Shown one piece after another: positions 44,353 through 52,685 of a stretch of DNA of 64,000 nucleotides. Positions within the stretch are counted from its first letter, which is position 1. Every line of letters begins with the position of its first letter. A program made the position numbers and the translations under genes. This DNA is from Chitinophagaceae bacterium (GTDB lineage Bacteria > Bacteroidota > Bacteroidia > Chitinophagales > UBA10324): NCBI GenBank assembly GCA_016717285.1, contig JADKFU010000004.1, forward strand, positions 620,001-684,000, written 5' to 3'. Under the pieces are notes generated by a model. It saw only the letters and a program-made list of their open reading frames with translations, had not been told where the DNA came from and did not search any database.

Positions 44353-45858
44353 ATGAAAACAAGTTCGAAATCATTATTCACCCTGATTAAAGTACTTACA
44401 AAAGAAGAACGCAGCTATATAATGAGAACTGCAATTCACTATCGTAAAGGTGGAAAGAATATATTAGTACAATTATTTAAGTTATTAGAGAGCTTCTCGC
44501 CGGATGAATATGATGAAAGGAAACTTGCCGCCAGGATTCCCAATCTTTCTGTTCGAAAAAATGAATTGTATGAAACCATTCTCCGCAGCCTGGCCGACAG
44601 AGAAACGGTGAACCTTGCGGTTTTAATGCTTGGGAAGCTGCGCTGGGCGGCCATGCTTCACTACCGGAAACTGTTTCCCGAAGCAATTACCCTGTTGACG
44701 GAAGTGGAAGAATGGGCAAAAAGTCAGAATCAGCCTTATATACATGGTGTCATTCTTCAGTACAAGACTTTTTTCGCGAATACCGGACTCTACAAAAATC
44801 ACAATATTAATTTTTCTACCATAGGTGATAGCATGGTCAGTAACGCTCAAAATATTCTTCACACGGCCGAAATCTATCGCCAGTATGTAGAGGTTGCAAA
44901 AATTACACGCAATAGTTTCCTGATGCGTTCGAATCACGAAGTCCAAAGTATTAAAGAACTTCTTGAGTCACCGGTATATAATAAGGATTTGACCCATCTG
45001 CCTGTTTCATCAAAGGGCTTTTTACACCTTTCACTTTATTACCTGTACAAACTACAAGCGGACTATGAAAAGGCATATGCAGAAGCGAAACAGTGCTGGA
45101 TATTGATGAATGATGCCTCAGTGGATTTTTCAAAAAGGAGGCCCCAGGAATACCTGATTGCTTTTATTGTTTATCTCGCGGCTTGCATTGATACGAAGCG
45201 ACTTTCTGAAAGCAAGAAATGGTTGACGGAATTCAGGAAATTATGGTTAGACAACTACAAAGGTAATCCGGTGGTTGGCGGTAAATATTATTCATTGTTC
45301 CTGGCACATCACTATCTGGAAACCGGGGCCAAAGGCAAAGCAGGGATAATTAAGGAAGTACAGGAGTTTTATGAAAAAAATCAGGCGATATTGGATGAAG
45401 GTGGCGAGGGTAGGGCGCTGAATTATTTATTGATGCTCCTGTTTTTTTCGCGCGGGGATTTTTTAACAACATGGGATTACTGTCGTGTGATTCTTAACAG
45501 CAGTGCAAATGCTCCCAGAAAGGAATTGTATGATCTTACAAGAATTCTGTTTCTTCTGGTATTGTTTGAATCACGAAAATTTGATGAACTGGAATATCAG
45601 TGCCGGCAATTGAATGGATTTATCCGGAAAAGAAATACGAAAGAATACCTTTTGGAAAAAACATTCATTAAACACTTTCAGAAAATAAACAGTGAGGCAG
45701 CAGTGCAAAAAAGCATGAGAATCATGCTGGTTAAACTGAGTATTGATCTGAAAAAACTATCAACAAGCGATAACCTTTGCGTGAAACAGTTTTTTCATTC
45801 TTTTGATTTTGTTTCATGGGTAAATCAAAAAATAGTAAGTACTGAAGTGAAAAGGTAA
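44353..45858 (+). CDS. Helical-repeat protein of unknown function
   Basis: Encodes 501 residues from the ATG at 44353 (a TTG lies two codons earlier). There is no signal peptide. It is almost entirely helical with TPR/SEL-like spacing of hydrophobic residues, e.g. 'FLHLSLYYLYKLQADYEKAYAEAKQCW' (split by position) and 'LFLAHHYLETGAKGKAGII'. The N-terminal 'SLFTLIKVLTKEERSYIMRTA' suggests a conserved cap domain. No catalytic motif. I do not recognise a named family. Confidence 0.72.
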   Translation: MKTSSKSLFTLIKVLTKEERSYIMRTAIHYRKGGKNILVQLFKLLESFSPDEYDERKLAARIPNLSVRKNELYETILRSLADRETVNLAVLMLGKLRWAAMLHYRKLFPEAITLLTEVEEWAKSQNQPYIHGVILQYKTFFANTGLYKNHNINFSTIGDSMVSNAQNILHTAEIYRQYVEVAKITRNSFLMRSNHEVQSIKELLESPVYNKDLTHLPVSSKGFLHLSLYYLYKLQADYEKAYAEAKQCWILMNDASVDFSKRRPQEYLIAFIVYLAACIDTKRLSESKKWLTEFRKLWLDNYKGNPVVGGKYYSLFLAHHYLETGAKGKAGIIKEVQEFYEKNQAILDEGGEGRALNYLLMLLFFSRGDFLTTWDYCRVILNSSANAPRKELYDLTRILFLLVLFESRKFDELEYQCRQLNGFIRKRNTKEYLLEKTFIKHFQKINSEAAVQKSMRIMLVKLSIDLKKLSTSDNLCVKQFFHSFDFVSWVNQKIVSTEVKR

Positions 45859-45901
45859 CTTGTTTAAGCTAACATTCAATTTCAGTATCTTCCCTATGTC
45901 G

Positions 45902-47020
45902 CTATGGATTTTTATGGTAAACCACTCCGCGCTCTTCAAGGTAAGAAAGCAGGAACCAGAAGCATTTTTCGTCCTTCCCTAAATACTCCGGCGGAATAAT
46001 TCCCTTTCGTTTATACAAATCTTCCAGCACCATTACTGCAGCAGCCGTACAGGTGTATCCGGTTGTACGCGCCATCGATGAAGTGTGGGTTGATAAATCG
46101 TATCTGTCAAGAAGGTCGTATGAATAAGATATCTTCCGTCCGTTTTCTTTTCCTTCCACCACTACCCGCATCACGGTAAATTCTTCTTCACCCTTTTCAT
46201 ATTTCCATTTCGGAAATAATAATGAGGCGGCTACATCCAGCGGACTCACTTTTTTTCCACGCACTTCTACCTCTTCTTTATTGAATAATCCCATTTCTCT
46301 CAGAGCTTCCATAAGCCTGGCATGTCCCGGGTAACGCAGTGTTTTTTCTTTCATATTCGGGATGTGCTTCATCGTTTTCACCAACGATCGCAATCCATCG
46401 GAGTTAAATGATTCCAGTGTTCCGATCTGCTCAAACTGAACTTCTTCAATTTCTGAAAGTGCTTTTCTTATCACCACCTTTCCATTTTCAACGATGCGTG
46501 CAGGACGTGTGTATTCTTCCAAAACATCAATAGGAGAAAACGGAGCTTTATACTGAAAAGGCAATGTTCTCTTAAATGGAAGTCCGCCGACCAGGCAAGT
46601 AAAATTCTCAACCTCCATCCTCTCGTTGTGATAACCAAGAATCACGTTGTCCATGCCTGGCGCAACACCACAATCCACAATTGCAGTAACGCCATTTTCT
46701 TTCGCCAGCTTATCAAGGATGAAGGGATCTTCAGGAAAAAACGAAATGTCTACGATGTTTTTATTGCTGCGAATTACTGTCTGCACCATTTCAAAACCCA
46801 TAAATCCCGGAACCGCACCTATCACCAGATCAGCACGGGCAATAACCTGACGGATATTTTTCTGATCAGAAAGATCTGCTTTCACTTTTTTAATGTTGGA
46901 AGGCAATAGTTCCAGACTTGACGTACTTACGTCAACAGAAGTAACTGCATAATTTTTTGCGAGGTCAATAGCCATAGCACGACCGACCATGCCGGCGCCG
47001 AGAACAGTTATCTTTTTCAT
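45902..47020 (-). CDS. Saccharopine dehydrogenase-family oxidoreductase
   Basis: Encodes 372 residues. The N-terminal Rossmann fold opens 'ITVLGAGMVGRAMAIDLAKN'. 'VDCGVAPGMDNVILGY' and 'GGLPFKRTLPFQYKAPFSPIDVLEEYTRPARI' (split by position) are signatures of the lysine 6-dehydrogenase/saccharopine-dehydrogenase-like group. The precise substrate (saccharopine, lysine or a carboxynorspermidine-like compound) cannot be read from sequence. It follows the LpxD-like gene upstream on the same strand by about 80 bp. Confidence 0.87.
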   Translation of the reverse strand: MKKITVLGAGMVGRAMAIDLAKNYAVTSVDVSTSSLELLPSNIKKVKADLSDQKNIRQVIARADLVIGAVPGFMGFEMVQTVIRSNKNIVDISFFPEDPFILDKLAKENGVTAIVDCGVAPGMDNVILGYHNERMEVENFTCLVGGLPFKRTLPFQYKAPFSPIDVLEEYTRPARIVENGKVVIRKALSEIEEVQFEQIGTLESFNSDGLRSLVKTMKHIPNMKEKTLRYPGHARLMEALREMGLFNKEEVEVRGKKVSPLDVAASLLFPKWKYEKGEEEFTVMRVVVEGKENGRKISYSYDLLDRYDLSTHTSSMARTTGYTCTAAAVMVLEDLYKRKGIIPPEYLGKDEKCFWFLLSYLEERGVVYHKNP

Positions 47021-47102
47021 TTTGATAGTTTATTGATTGAGGTATGATGGATGCTGCTGGTATAAGAAAAGTGAAATCTATTTGGCTACATGCTAAACGT
47101 TT

Positions 47103-48038
47103 TCAATCAATCCTGTTCACAAACAATTCTTTCAGCCGCTTCAGCAAAGCAATCTGTTTCATGGTTTCTTTCGCTTCCTGCACCGGCGAACCGAAGTAAA
47201 TCTTTCCACCTTCAATGCTCGATGGAACGCCTGACTGCGCATATACAACAGCGCCTTTGCCGATTACAAGGTCTTTATTCACGCCAACCTGTCCCCACAA
47301 AATAACGTTGTCTTCAATTTTAGTAACTCCGGCAATACCGACCTGCGCTGCGAAAAGACAATGTTTACCAACAACCGTATCGTGACCGATATGAACATGA
47401 TTGTCGAGCTTGGTGCCTTCACCAATAACCGTATCGCCGGAAACACCTTTATCAATAGTGCAACAAGCGCCAATTTCCACGCGATCATGAATCACCACCC
47501 GGCCGCAGGAATGCATCTTTACATAGCCCCTTTCAGGATACTTCTTAAAATAAAAAGCATCGCTTCCGATTACAGTATTGGCATGGATCACACAATCATC
47601 GCCTATTATACAATGATCATAAATACTCACATTGGAATGAATGAGGCAATTTTTTCCGATAGCAACATGATGGCCAATAAATGAACCAGGTTGAATAACT
47701 GTTCCCGCTCCAATTGTAGCGCTTTCGCTGATTATTTGCGTTGCCTTTTCAAATGGACTATAATAATTGGTTAACAAATTATAATCGCGAAAAGGATCAT
47801 CGGAAATAAGAAGGTGTTTGCCTTTAGGTGCAGCAACTTCTTTATTGATAAGGATAACAGACGCTGCAGAGGTTAGGGCCTTATCGTAATACTTCGGATG
47901 ATCAACAAACGTGAGATCGCCTTCACGTACCATGTGAATTTCATTGATGCCTTTCAACGCATAGTTTTCATCGCCCCTTAATTTTGTCCTGATAAGAGCA
48001 TTGATAACTGCAAGTCGTACAGGAGAAGCTAAGTCCAT
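47103..48038 (-). CDS. LpxD-like UDP-3-O-acylglucosamine N-acyltransferase
   Basis: Encodes 311 residues from the ATG at 48038 (MDLASPVRLAVINAL), where the N-terminal LpxD-type domain begins; the frame runs on to 48068. 'GINEIHMVREGDLTFVDHPKYYDKAL' (split) is the uridine-binding domain. After residue 100 there are hexapeptide turns of a left-handed beta helix ('IGAGTVIQPGSFIGHHVAIG', 'NHVHIGHDTVVGKHC') with the catalytic-type His. It is shorter than classical LpxD (about 340) and of the second LpxD-like type common in Bacteroidota; it acts in lipid A or a related acylation. Confidence 0.86.
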   Translation of the reverse strand: MDLASPVRLAVINALIRTKLRGDENYALKGINEIHMVREGDLTFVDHPKYYDKALTSAASVILINKEVAAPKGKHLLISDDPFRDYNLLTNYYSPFEKATQIISESATIGAGTVIQPGSFIGHHVAIGKNCLIHSNVSIYDHCIIGDDCVIHANTVIGSDAFYFKKYPERGYVKMHSCGRVVIHDRVEIGACCTIDKGVSGDTVIGEGTKLDNHVHIGHDTVVGKHCLFAAQVGIAGVTKIEDNVILWGQVGVNKDLVIGKGAVVYAQSGVPSSIEGGKIYFGSPVQEAKETMKQIALLKRLKELFVNRID

Positions 48039-48131
48039 GAGAAAATGTTGAGCGCCAAAGGTAGCCAAGAACTAATACTAATTTGAGAGGCATTGAAAAC
48101 CGGTTTCGCCACAGATCCTATCAGAGCGTTC

Positions 48132-48821
48132 TCAATATTGTATCATGATCTCTGATTGTTGTTTTCTTTTCAAATCAGGAACTGTACAGTTTTCCGCAGG
48201 ATAGCCAACCGGTATCAGCAAAAAGGGACGTTCATTGTCGGGCCGGTTCAAAACTGTAGTCAAAAAATTCATCGGACTTGGTGTGTGCGTGAGCGCTACA
48301 AGGCCTGCATGATGAATGGCAGCCAATAAGAAGCCTGTCGCCAATCCCACAGATTCGGTTACATAGTAATTGTTTTTTTTCTTCCCATTCACGTCTTCGT
48401 AGGCACGTTTGAAAACAATAACTAACCATGGTGCAATTTCCAAAAAGGGTTTGTGCCAGTCGGTGCCCAATGGTGCAAGATCCTGCAACCATTCATCGGT
48501 CATACGATGCTGATAGCTTTCATACTCTTCTTTTTCTGCGGCGATGCGGATTTGCTTTTTAATCTCGGCATTTCCAACCAGGCAAAATGTCCAGGGCTGT
48601 TTATGAGCGCCGGAAGGTGCCGTTGATGCTGTTAGAATGAGTTGTTCCATCACTTCAAGCGGCACACTACGGTTTGAAAATTCTCGCACCGTGCGCCGCT
48701 TGTTCATGAATTTATAAAAATTAAAGCTGCGTTTGAGCATCTCTTCAGCATCAAAAATTTCTTTACGGTAAGTAACAAATGGGTATTCCATTGCGAAGTT
48801 TTTTTTATTGAAATTATTCAT
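48132..48821 (-). CDS. Nitroreductase-fold flavoprotein, iodotyrosine deiodinase-like
   Basis: Encodes 229 residues. The FMN site has 'RRTVREFSNRSVP' and 'TAPSGAHKQPWTF', and the C-terminus 'LLIPVGYPAENCTVPDLKRK'. The active-site lid 'AAEKEEYESYQHRM' and 'TDWHKPFLE' align with the E, Y and K that hold iodotyrosine in mammalian IYD. Together with 'TESVGLATGFLLAAIHHAGLV' this places it with IYD rather than ordinary nitroreductases. The enzyme would reductively remove halide from halotyrosines. An ATG at residue 11 is an alternative start. Confidence 0.87.
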   Translation of the reverse strand: MNNFNKKNFAMEYPFVTYRKEIFDAEEMLKRSFNFYKFMNKRRTVREFSNRSVPLEVMEQLILTASTAPSGAHKQPWTFCLVGNAEIKKQIRIAAEKEEYESYQHRMTDEWLQDLAPLGTDWHKPFLEIAPWLVIVFKRAYEDVNGKKKNNYYVTESVGLATGFLLAAIHHAGLVALTHTPSPMNFLTTVLNRPDNERPFLLIPVGYPAENCTVPDLKRKQQSEIMIQY

Positions 48822-49072
48822 CCGTAGATAATTCCGGGAATTATTTGACCTATCGAATCAATCTTCTATTTTTATATTAATTATTATTCAAATGCAATAA
48901 AAGGTTAAATTAAGGCGTCTGCCACTTTCAACCTTCACGAAAAAACAATAGCTATTTTCATAACCGCTAGTTGCTATAAAAACCCGAGCTGGTAACAATC
49001 AATTAACAGCAAAGTTGCTCCCTTTTACTTTATTCAATCTCAAAGTTTATAATTTTGCCAAAACACTTGCAC

Positions 49073-49504
49073 ATGAATGAACCAGCAGAAGTCCTGAAGC
49101 AGGCATTTGACGAACAGGGACATAAGATAAGTCCGGTATTAGTGGAAGAAAAAAAGAATTTCCTGATTGACATTGACGGAACTATAACAGAAGATGTTCC
49201 CAACGAAGAGCCCGAACGGATGATTACCGCAGTGCCTTTTGCCGATGCGCTCGAAACCATCAACAAATGGTATGATGAAGGCCATATTATTTATTTCTTT
49301 TCTTCCCGAACAGAAAGTCTGCGTGCAATCACTGAAGACTGGTTGAATAAGCATGGTTTCAAATATCATGGAATCTTATTGGGGAAACCGCGTGGCGGAA
49401 ACTATCACTGGATCGATAACCACATTGTGAGAGCTACACGTTATATTGGTAAGTTTGGTGAATTGGTGAAAGCGCATAAAGAGATCGAAGTGTTTGAAGA
49501 CTAG
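49073..49504 (+). CDS. HAD-type phosphatase-like protein
   Basis: Encodes 143 residues from the ATG at 49073 (an in-frame TTG at 49055 is less likely). HAD motif I is 'FLIDIDGTITED' with both aspartates, motif II 'YFFSSRTESL', and late acidic residues in 'GNYHWIDNHIVRATRY'. It is compact, with no cap. Relatives are sometimes mislabelled phosphoheptose isomerase. Substrate unknown. TAATTTTG at 49050-49057 fits a -7 promoter box. Confidence 0.82.
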   Translation: MNEPAEVLKQAFDEQGHKISPVLVEEKKNFLIDIDGTITEDVPNEEPERMITAVPFADALETINKWYDEGHIIYFFSSRTESLRAITEDWLNKHGFKYHGILLGKPRGGNYHWIDNHIVRATRYIGKFGELVKAHKEIEVFED

Positions 49505-49600
49505 GGAATAGTTAAGTTAGGCAGCAAATTCACTTCGGTAACGATGACCAATGACTACAAAGAACTCCGGACCGCGGACTTATTACACTGTTGCAGAAAT

Positions 49601-50293
49601 TTACAGCAATAACTTCAATTCGTTTAACGCAGCAATCTCATGCAACACAATTTCATTGTGCGATAGCTTTTCCGGGTTGAATAACACATGATCCATACCT
49701 ATAGATTTTGCACCGTGAATATCTGCTTCAATGCTGTCACCTATAAAAATACTGTCGATTGCGGATGCGTTGGTCACGTTAAAAGCATACTTAAAAATTT
49801 CACGGTTCGGTTTCTGGCTGCCGGCCATTTCGGAGGTTATCACATATTTAAAATAAGAGATAATGCCCGAATGGCGCAACTTCATGAATTGCACTTCCTC
49901 AAATCCGTTGGTAATGATGTGGAGCGAATATTTTTTCTTCAGGTAAGTCAGCACATCAATAGCATGATCGAGTAACCTGGTTTTTGTCGGAAGAATCTCC
50001 AGGTAAGATACCGAAAGGTTTTTTGCCAGCACCTCATCGGTTACATTAAATTCAGATAAAGTTTTTATGAAACGGATCAACCGCAGGTCTTCTCTTCCAA
50101 TGGCACCTTTTCTGAATAAGTCCCAGTAGATATTGTTGTGATGATAATAGTGTTTGTAAAACGCCTCTTCGGTGATACCTCTTTCTTCCAAATGGTAAAT
50201 TCCAAATACTTCACTAAGTGTTTCGTGCGAATTGGATTTAAAATCCCACAGGGTTTCATCAAGGTCGAAGAATACGTGTTTATATTGTTTCAT
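49601..50293 (-). CDS. YjjG-family HAD nucleotidase
   Basis: Encodes 230 residues. Motif I 'FFDLDETLWDFKSNS', motif II 'HIITNGFEEVQFMKLRHSGI', motif III Lys in 'SQKPNREIFKYA' and motif IV 'IFIGDSIEADIHGAKSIGM' are all present, with a helical cap between I and II. YjjG enzymes dephosphorylate nucleoside monophosphates, favouring non-canonical pyrimidines. It lies 89 bp downstream of the TPR protein gene on the same strand. Confidence 0.9.
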   Translation of the reverse strand: MKQYKHVFFDLDETLWDFKSNSHETLSEVFGIYHLEERGITEEAFYKHYYHHNNIYWDLFRKGAIGREDLRLIRFIKTLSEFNVTDEVLAKNLSVSYLEILPTKTRLLDHAIDVLTYLKKKYSLHIITNGFEEVQFMKLRHSGIISYFKYVITSEMAGSQKPNREIFKYAFNVTNASAIDSIFIGDSIEADIHGAKSIGMDHVLFNPEKLSHNEIVLHEIAALNELKLLL

Positions 50294-50382
50294 GTATGTT
50301 AAATGCCGGGCAAAAATAAATAGTAATTTAAAAGACTAACCGTAAGTTTTTGAATTGCATGGAAAGTATATTATTGCATGAG

Positions 50383-52344
50383 TTATTGTCCTGCGTTTTC
50401 TCTTGCTTTTGCATTATAGTATTCCGTTTTCACTTTATCTCTCCGGTGATCGCTGATCATTCCCATAAAACGGTACGTTTCCGCCAGTGCTGCTTTGTCG
50501 TTCTGATACGGAATTGATCTTTCGAAATACACCATTGCATTATCGAGATCACCTAAAAACCCGTAGAGGTTACCGAGATTTTTCAGCGCATCAGCATAGT
50601 GCGGATCAATGCGAACTGCTTCCGTAAATAATGACATTGCTTCTTTATTATCTTTTTTCACGAGCAAAATCCCTTTGTTGTTCATCGCCCGCTTGTCAAA
50701 TTTATCATGCACCAAAGCGATGTCGTAATACTTTATGGCGTTTACCGTATCCTTCATTGCAAAGTAGGTGAGGCCAATGTCGGTGTAAACAGCGGAATTT
50801 TGTGGAGCAATGGTAACGGCCTTGGTAAGTTCTTCAAGGGCTTGTTCGTAAAGTGCGTGACGTTTTGCCGAATCGGTTTCATTCTTAGCAACTACATGCA
50901 CGAGTTCGCCCCCTAAAAAATAATGAGCCCTTGAACTGTTCGGCGCATCCTGAACTCCTGCCTGCGCCAGCGAATAATTATTTTTCCAAACCTGATTTCT
51001 GTTTAGGGTCTTAAAGGAATATAAAGCGACTATAAAGCCAAGGACTATGAAAAGACGGGCATGCCTGCTGAAAAAATCCATAACATTCTGTTCAGCAATC
51101 CCGTCATTCGGTTCTGTTTGCCCGTTCTTAAAAATCCGAACCAATAACGTTGTAATCACAATGCAGATCGCAAGAGATGGTGCGTAAAGTAAACGTTCCC
51201 CCATAACCGTTCCGATGGTAATTACCATATTTGATGCAACTGAAATAGTAAGCAGGAAGTAAAGAATGGCTACCGCGATTGTATCCTTTCTTCGTATGCT
51301 GAAAATTGCATAGCCGGTGATGAGTAATAAGCTCAGTAATGAAATCAACACACGATAATCAGTAATTTCAAGAAGCTTGATGGAGGCAAATGAATAATCA
51401 TTGGAAAGGTTGAGGGGAAAAATCAACAATAGCATATATCTGCCGAGTACATAAATTTCTGTTGCAAGCCGGCTGGAAAAATCAGCAGCCGAAACCAGGA
51501 TATTATCCAGCACGGAAATTTTTCCATTGTCCAGGATTCCATTCAGAACAGAAAATCTTATCAGGAAATACACAAATGTGGCTATCAAAAAAGGAACTAC
51601 TAACGAGATGGTTTTGCGAAGCGAAGTATTCTTGCAGGTAAACAATAACAACGGAACTACCGCTAACAATGTAACAGCGCTTTCTTTTGAAAGCAGTGCC
51701 AGAAAGAATGAAAAAGAAAGTAAAATTAAAGTCCGTGTTTTGTTTGACTGAAGGTAATCCACCAGGCAGCTTATGCTAATGATGCAGAAAAGAAAAGAAA
51801 GGATCTCATCACGACTTTTGATATTAGCGACTACTTCAGTATGCACAGGATGGGCCATGAAAAGTAAGGTGGCAGCAAAAGAAAAGACAAGGTTCCGGTT
51901 AAACAGTTTGCAGAGCAGGTTAAATAAAAGAAATCCTGTAATGGCGAAAAGCAATACGTTCACCAAATGACTGAGCGCCGGCGAATCGGGACTGATTTGC
52001 CATTCGATTGCAAACATGATGAGTGATAAAGGACGATACAAAACATCCTGACCCGAATTCGATCCGGACAGGTAAGAAGTTTGTAATAGTGTTCCGATTC
52101 CATTTACGCCCTTATGAACGATGTAATTGTTTTGAATGACAGCATCATCGTCCAGTGTGTATTCGTAACTGATGGTTTGCAGGTAAAGTAAAAACCCGAA
52201 AGCAGCGCACATTAATCCGAGTAAAAATTTCAATGATATTGCATTGCCTGATATCGATTGTTTCTTTCCGCTGCCTGCAATTGCAACACCTTGCTTTATC
52301 TGTGCATTCTTTTCCTTCCTGGTAAGTTTCCTTTGCTGCCGCAT
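50383..52344 (-). CDS. TMTC-like membrane protein with C-terminal TPR repeats
   Basis: Encodes 653 residues. After a basic N-terminus, about ten membrane spans cover residues 35-440. The first loop carries 'YTLDDDAVIQNNYIVHKG' and 'VLYRPLSLIMFAIEW', and 'LFMAHPVHTEVVANIKSRDEI' follows: the pattern of TMTC/GT-C proteins, with the DD acidic pair. Residues about 470-640 are TPRs ('AVYTDIGLTYFAMKDTVNAIKYYDIAL', split). Eukaryotic TMTCs are O-mannosyltransferases; the bacterial role is unknown but a lipid-linked sugar transfer activity is plausible. Confidence 0.82.
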   Translation of the reverse strand: MRQQRKLTRKEKNAQIKQGVAIAGSGKKQSISGNAISLKFLLGLMCAAFGFLLYLQTISYEYTLDDDAVIQNNYIVHKGVNGIGTLLQTSYLSGSNSGQDVLYRPLSLIMFAIEWQISPDSPALSHLVNVLLFAITGFLLFNLLCKLFNRNLVFSFAATLLFMAHPVHTEVVANIKSRDEILSFLFCIISISCLVDYLQSNKTRTLILLSFSFFLALLSKESAVTLLAVVPLLLFTCKNTSLRKTISLVVPFLIATFVYFLIRFSVLNGILDNGKISVLDNILVSAADFSSRLATEIYVLGRYMLLLIFPLNLSNDYSFASIKLLEITDYRVLISLLSLLLITGYAIFSIRRKDTIAVAILYFLLTISVASNMVITIGTVMGERLLYAPSLAICIVITTLLVRIFKNGQTEPNDGIAEQNVMDFFSRHARLFIVLGFIVALYSFKTLNRNQVWKNNYSLAQAGVQDAPNSSRAHYFLGGELVHVVAKNETDSAKRHALYEQALEELTKAVTIAPQNSAVYTDIGLTYFAMKDTVNAIKYYDIALVHDKFDKRAMNNKGILLVKKDNKEAMSLFTEAVRIDPHYADALKNLGNLYGFLGDLDNAMVYFERSIPYQNDKAALAETYRFMGMISDHRRDKVKTEYYNAKARENAGQ

Positions 52345-52685
52345 TTAAAGAAGTACTTTTATATCAAGTAAATGTATAATTGTTTTTATATGGCCGCAAT
52401 GTGAAAATGAATTATGCTTACCCTATCAACATTAAAAAAAGAGGTCATGAAAAATCAGTGACAGGTAAATCAGCGATCATTGTAAATGTGATTCAAATTT
52501 GCAGTTTACAATTCTTTACCTACATTTGCCCCATCTCTTCGTTTTTCTCCGTTCCGAGATTTCGATTTATCAAAACAAACATTTATTTCTTAACCATTCA
52601 TTCACGCAGGACAAGGCTGACTTTCTTGCTCTTAATGCAAAACCCCTGCATTTAACGTAATCGCTCACATCATTCAACTTTATTT
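52345..52685. other. Intergenic region with the rho promoter and long leader
   Basis: About 340 bases between divergent genes with no convincing protein frame (a short plus-strand frame at 52380-52655 looks random). It holds a consensus Bacteroidota promoter at 52498-52528 and about 150 bases of rho leader. Confidence 0.5.
52498..52528 (+). promoter_or_regulatory. Bacteroidota-type promoter of rho
   Basis: TTTG (52498-52501), 19 bases, then TACATTTG (52521-52528): an exact fit to TTTG-N19-21-TAnnTTTG. The predicted transcript starts about 150 bases before the rho ATG. Confidence 0.6.
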
